Positions 63,303 to 64,000 of a stretch of DNA of 64,000 nt are shown here, piece after piece; within the stretch, counting starts at the first letter, position 1, and every line of letters starts with the position of its first letter. The position numbers were made by a program, and so were the translations under genes. Source of the stretch: Methylobacterium sp. J-078 (GTDB lineage: Bacteria > Pseudomonadota > Alphaproteobacteria > Rhizobiales > Beijerinckiaceae); contig NZ_JAKSYI010000031.1 in assembly GCF_022829285.1 (NCBI RefSeq), positions 1 to 64,000 on the forward strand, written 5' to 3'. The notes under the pieces are model-generated. The model was not told where the DNA came from. It saw only the letters and a program-made list of their open reading frames with translations, and ran no database searches.

Positions 63303-63680
63303 ATGGCCGGCACGCGGGACGACGTGATCGACGACGCGACCATCGTGGAGCGCCTCGCGCGGGAGCTTCCGGCCTGGCGCCTGGAGGAGGGCTGGATCAA
63401 GCGCACCTACAAGACCGCAGGCTGGAAGAGCACCCTGATGGTCATCAACACGGTGGGCCACCTCGCCGAGGCGGCCTGGCACCACCCCGACATCACGGCC
63501 TCCTATGCCTGGGTCGAAGTGCGGCTGACCAACCACGCGGCCAAGGGTGTGACCGACAAGGATTTCGCTCTGGCCGCCAAGATCGAAGATGTGATCGGCT
63601 GGCAGCCCGGCACCGAGGGCGGCGCGCTCGAGGGAACCCCCACCGATCCGCGCTTCGCCTACATCAAGTACGATCGGTGA
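63303..63680 (+). CDS. Pterin-4a-carbinolamine dehydratase family protein
   Basis: A 125-residue protein of the PCD/DCoH fold: IVERLARELPAWRLEEGWIK, NTVGHLAEAAWHHPDITASY (His-His-Pro active site), WVEVRLTNHAAKGVTDKDFA and LAAKIEDVIGWQPG. The enzyme dehydrates carbinolamine pterins. There is no aromatic amino acid hydroxylase nearby; in this C1 region a role with H4MPT or folate-type pterins is plausible. GGGAGG stands upstream of the ATG. It is divergent from the binding-protein gene. Confidence 0.88.
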   Translation: MAGTRDDVIDDATIVERLARELPAWRLEEGWIKRTYKTAGWKSTLMVINTVGHLAEAAWHHPDITASYAWVEVRLTNHAAKGVTDKDFALAAKIEDVIGWQPGTEGGALEGTPTDPRFAYIKYDR

Positions 63681-63708
63681 GTGTGTTCGGTACCTTGGGG
63701 CTGCCGGC

Positions 63709-63930
63709 TCAGTCGGCCTGCTTCACCCGGCGGCACTCGGTCTTGAGGTAGCTCGTCTTGCCGACCTCGTCCCGGAGGTCGGTGCGGGCGATGATCTCCT
63801 GCCAGCCGTTGGTGCAGCCGAGCTCGTTGGCGACCCGGACCTTGCGGACCTCGCTCGCCTTGTCGTCCGTGCAGGCCTCGATCGGGATGCCGTTGGCGCA
63901 GACGAGGACCACGGCGATGAAGGCGTTCAT
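63709..63930 (-). CDS. Small protein with a short hydrophobic N-terminus, unknown function
   Basis: A 73-residue product: NAFIAVVLVCANGIPIEACT, then DDKASEVRKVRVANELGCTN, GWQEIIARTDLRDEVGKTSY and a Cys near the end (LKTECRRV). The N-terminus is a weak signal or anchor; four Cys residues may form disulfides outside the cytoplasm. GAGGATCAG precedes the ATG at 63930. It is convergent with the dehydratase gene. Similar small proteins are common in methylobacteria as I recall, without assigned function. Confidence 0.65.
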   Translation of the reverse strand: MNAFIAVVLVCANGIPIEACTDDKASEVRKVRVANELGCTNGWQEIIARTDLRDEVGKTSYLKTECRRVKQAD

Positions 63931-64000
63931 GGGCTGATCCTCGTGGACTGACCGCGAACCGGCGCGCGGCATCGATGCCCGACAGGTACGCGGGCCGGAC

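Noticed and set aside
1..64000. CRISPR arrays, tRNA or rRNA genes
   Set aside because: I saw no regularly spaced direct repeats and no cloverleaf or rRNA-like sequence while reading; small RNAs cannot be excluded by eye.

Overview
The window is GC-rich (roughly 70 %) DNA from an alphaproteobacterial methylotroph of the Methylobacterium/Methylorubrum group. This rests on the lanthanide methanol dehydrogenase set xoxFGJ, a pqqA-pqqB-pqqC/D-pqqE cluster with the methylobacterial pqqC/D fusion, the tetrahydromethanopterin (H4MPT) formaldehyde pathway (fae, mtdB, mch, fhcBADC), lanmodulin (lanM) and the complete lut lanthanide-uptake cluster. From memory, gene order from about 16.5 kb to 60 kb is close to the M. 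extorquens AM1 chromosome read in reverse; I could not run an alignment.

Layout. (1) 1-2.5 kb: the 3' end of dxs, sodC, an exported basic protein and a small GcrA-C-terminus-like zinc protein. (2) 2.9-16.4 kb: an envelope/exopolysaccharide region with a sugar-nucleotide epimerase, an ABC transporter pair, a deacetylase, a CelD-like acyltransferase, a GumC/Wzc-type chain-length protein whose C-terminal kinase-like domain lacks a Walker A motif, a GumB/Wza-type export lipoprotein, a GT4 glycosyltransferase and a polyprenyl-phosphate sugar transferase. A scar at 12.0-13.1 kb carries an IS5-type transposase remnant and a phage-like endolysin gene. (3) 16.5-26.2 kb, minus strand: lutA-lutB-lutC-lutD-lutE-lutF-lutG-lutH-lanM plus a small Cys-pair protein; this is TonB and ABC uptake of rare-earth ions with periplasmic carriers. 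(4) 26.5-46.1 kb: methylofuran/H4MPT cofactor biosynthesis genes mixed with the C1 enzymes themselves. (5) 46.3-54.0 kb: a sensor kinase/response regulator pair followed by pqqA, B, C/D, E and two exported proteins. (6) 54.1-55.9 kb: folP-folB-folK, then a convergent L,D-transpeptidase. (7) 56.4-59.8 kb: xoxF-xoxG-xoxJ on the minus strand. (8) 60.5-63.9 kb: an ABC transporter of unknown substrate, a pterin carbinolamine dehydratase and a small exported protein.

How the genes work together. LutH and LutA-G import lanthanide and LanM binds it in the periplasm. PqqA-E make PQQ. XoxF carries Ln-PQQ and oxidises methanol to formaldehyde, passing electrons to XoxG. Fae, MtdB, Mch and the Fhc complex then carry the C1 unit to formate on H4MPT and methylofuran, whose synthesis genes are interleaved.

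Most of this is known biology. The less familiar points are: a cluster of nine GANTC (CcrM) sites between lanM and lutH; a probable CTG start in the ATP-grasp gene between mtdB and mch; two related small Cys-pair proteins near either end of the lut cluster; a stand-alone GcrA-like C-terminal domain; a GumC-type protein with a degenerate P-loop; and large palindromic intergenic repeats inside the lut and H4MPT operons. No tRNA, rRNA or CRISPR array was seen.
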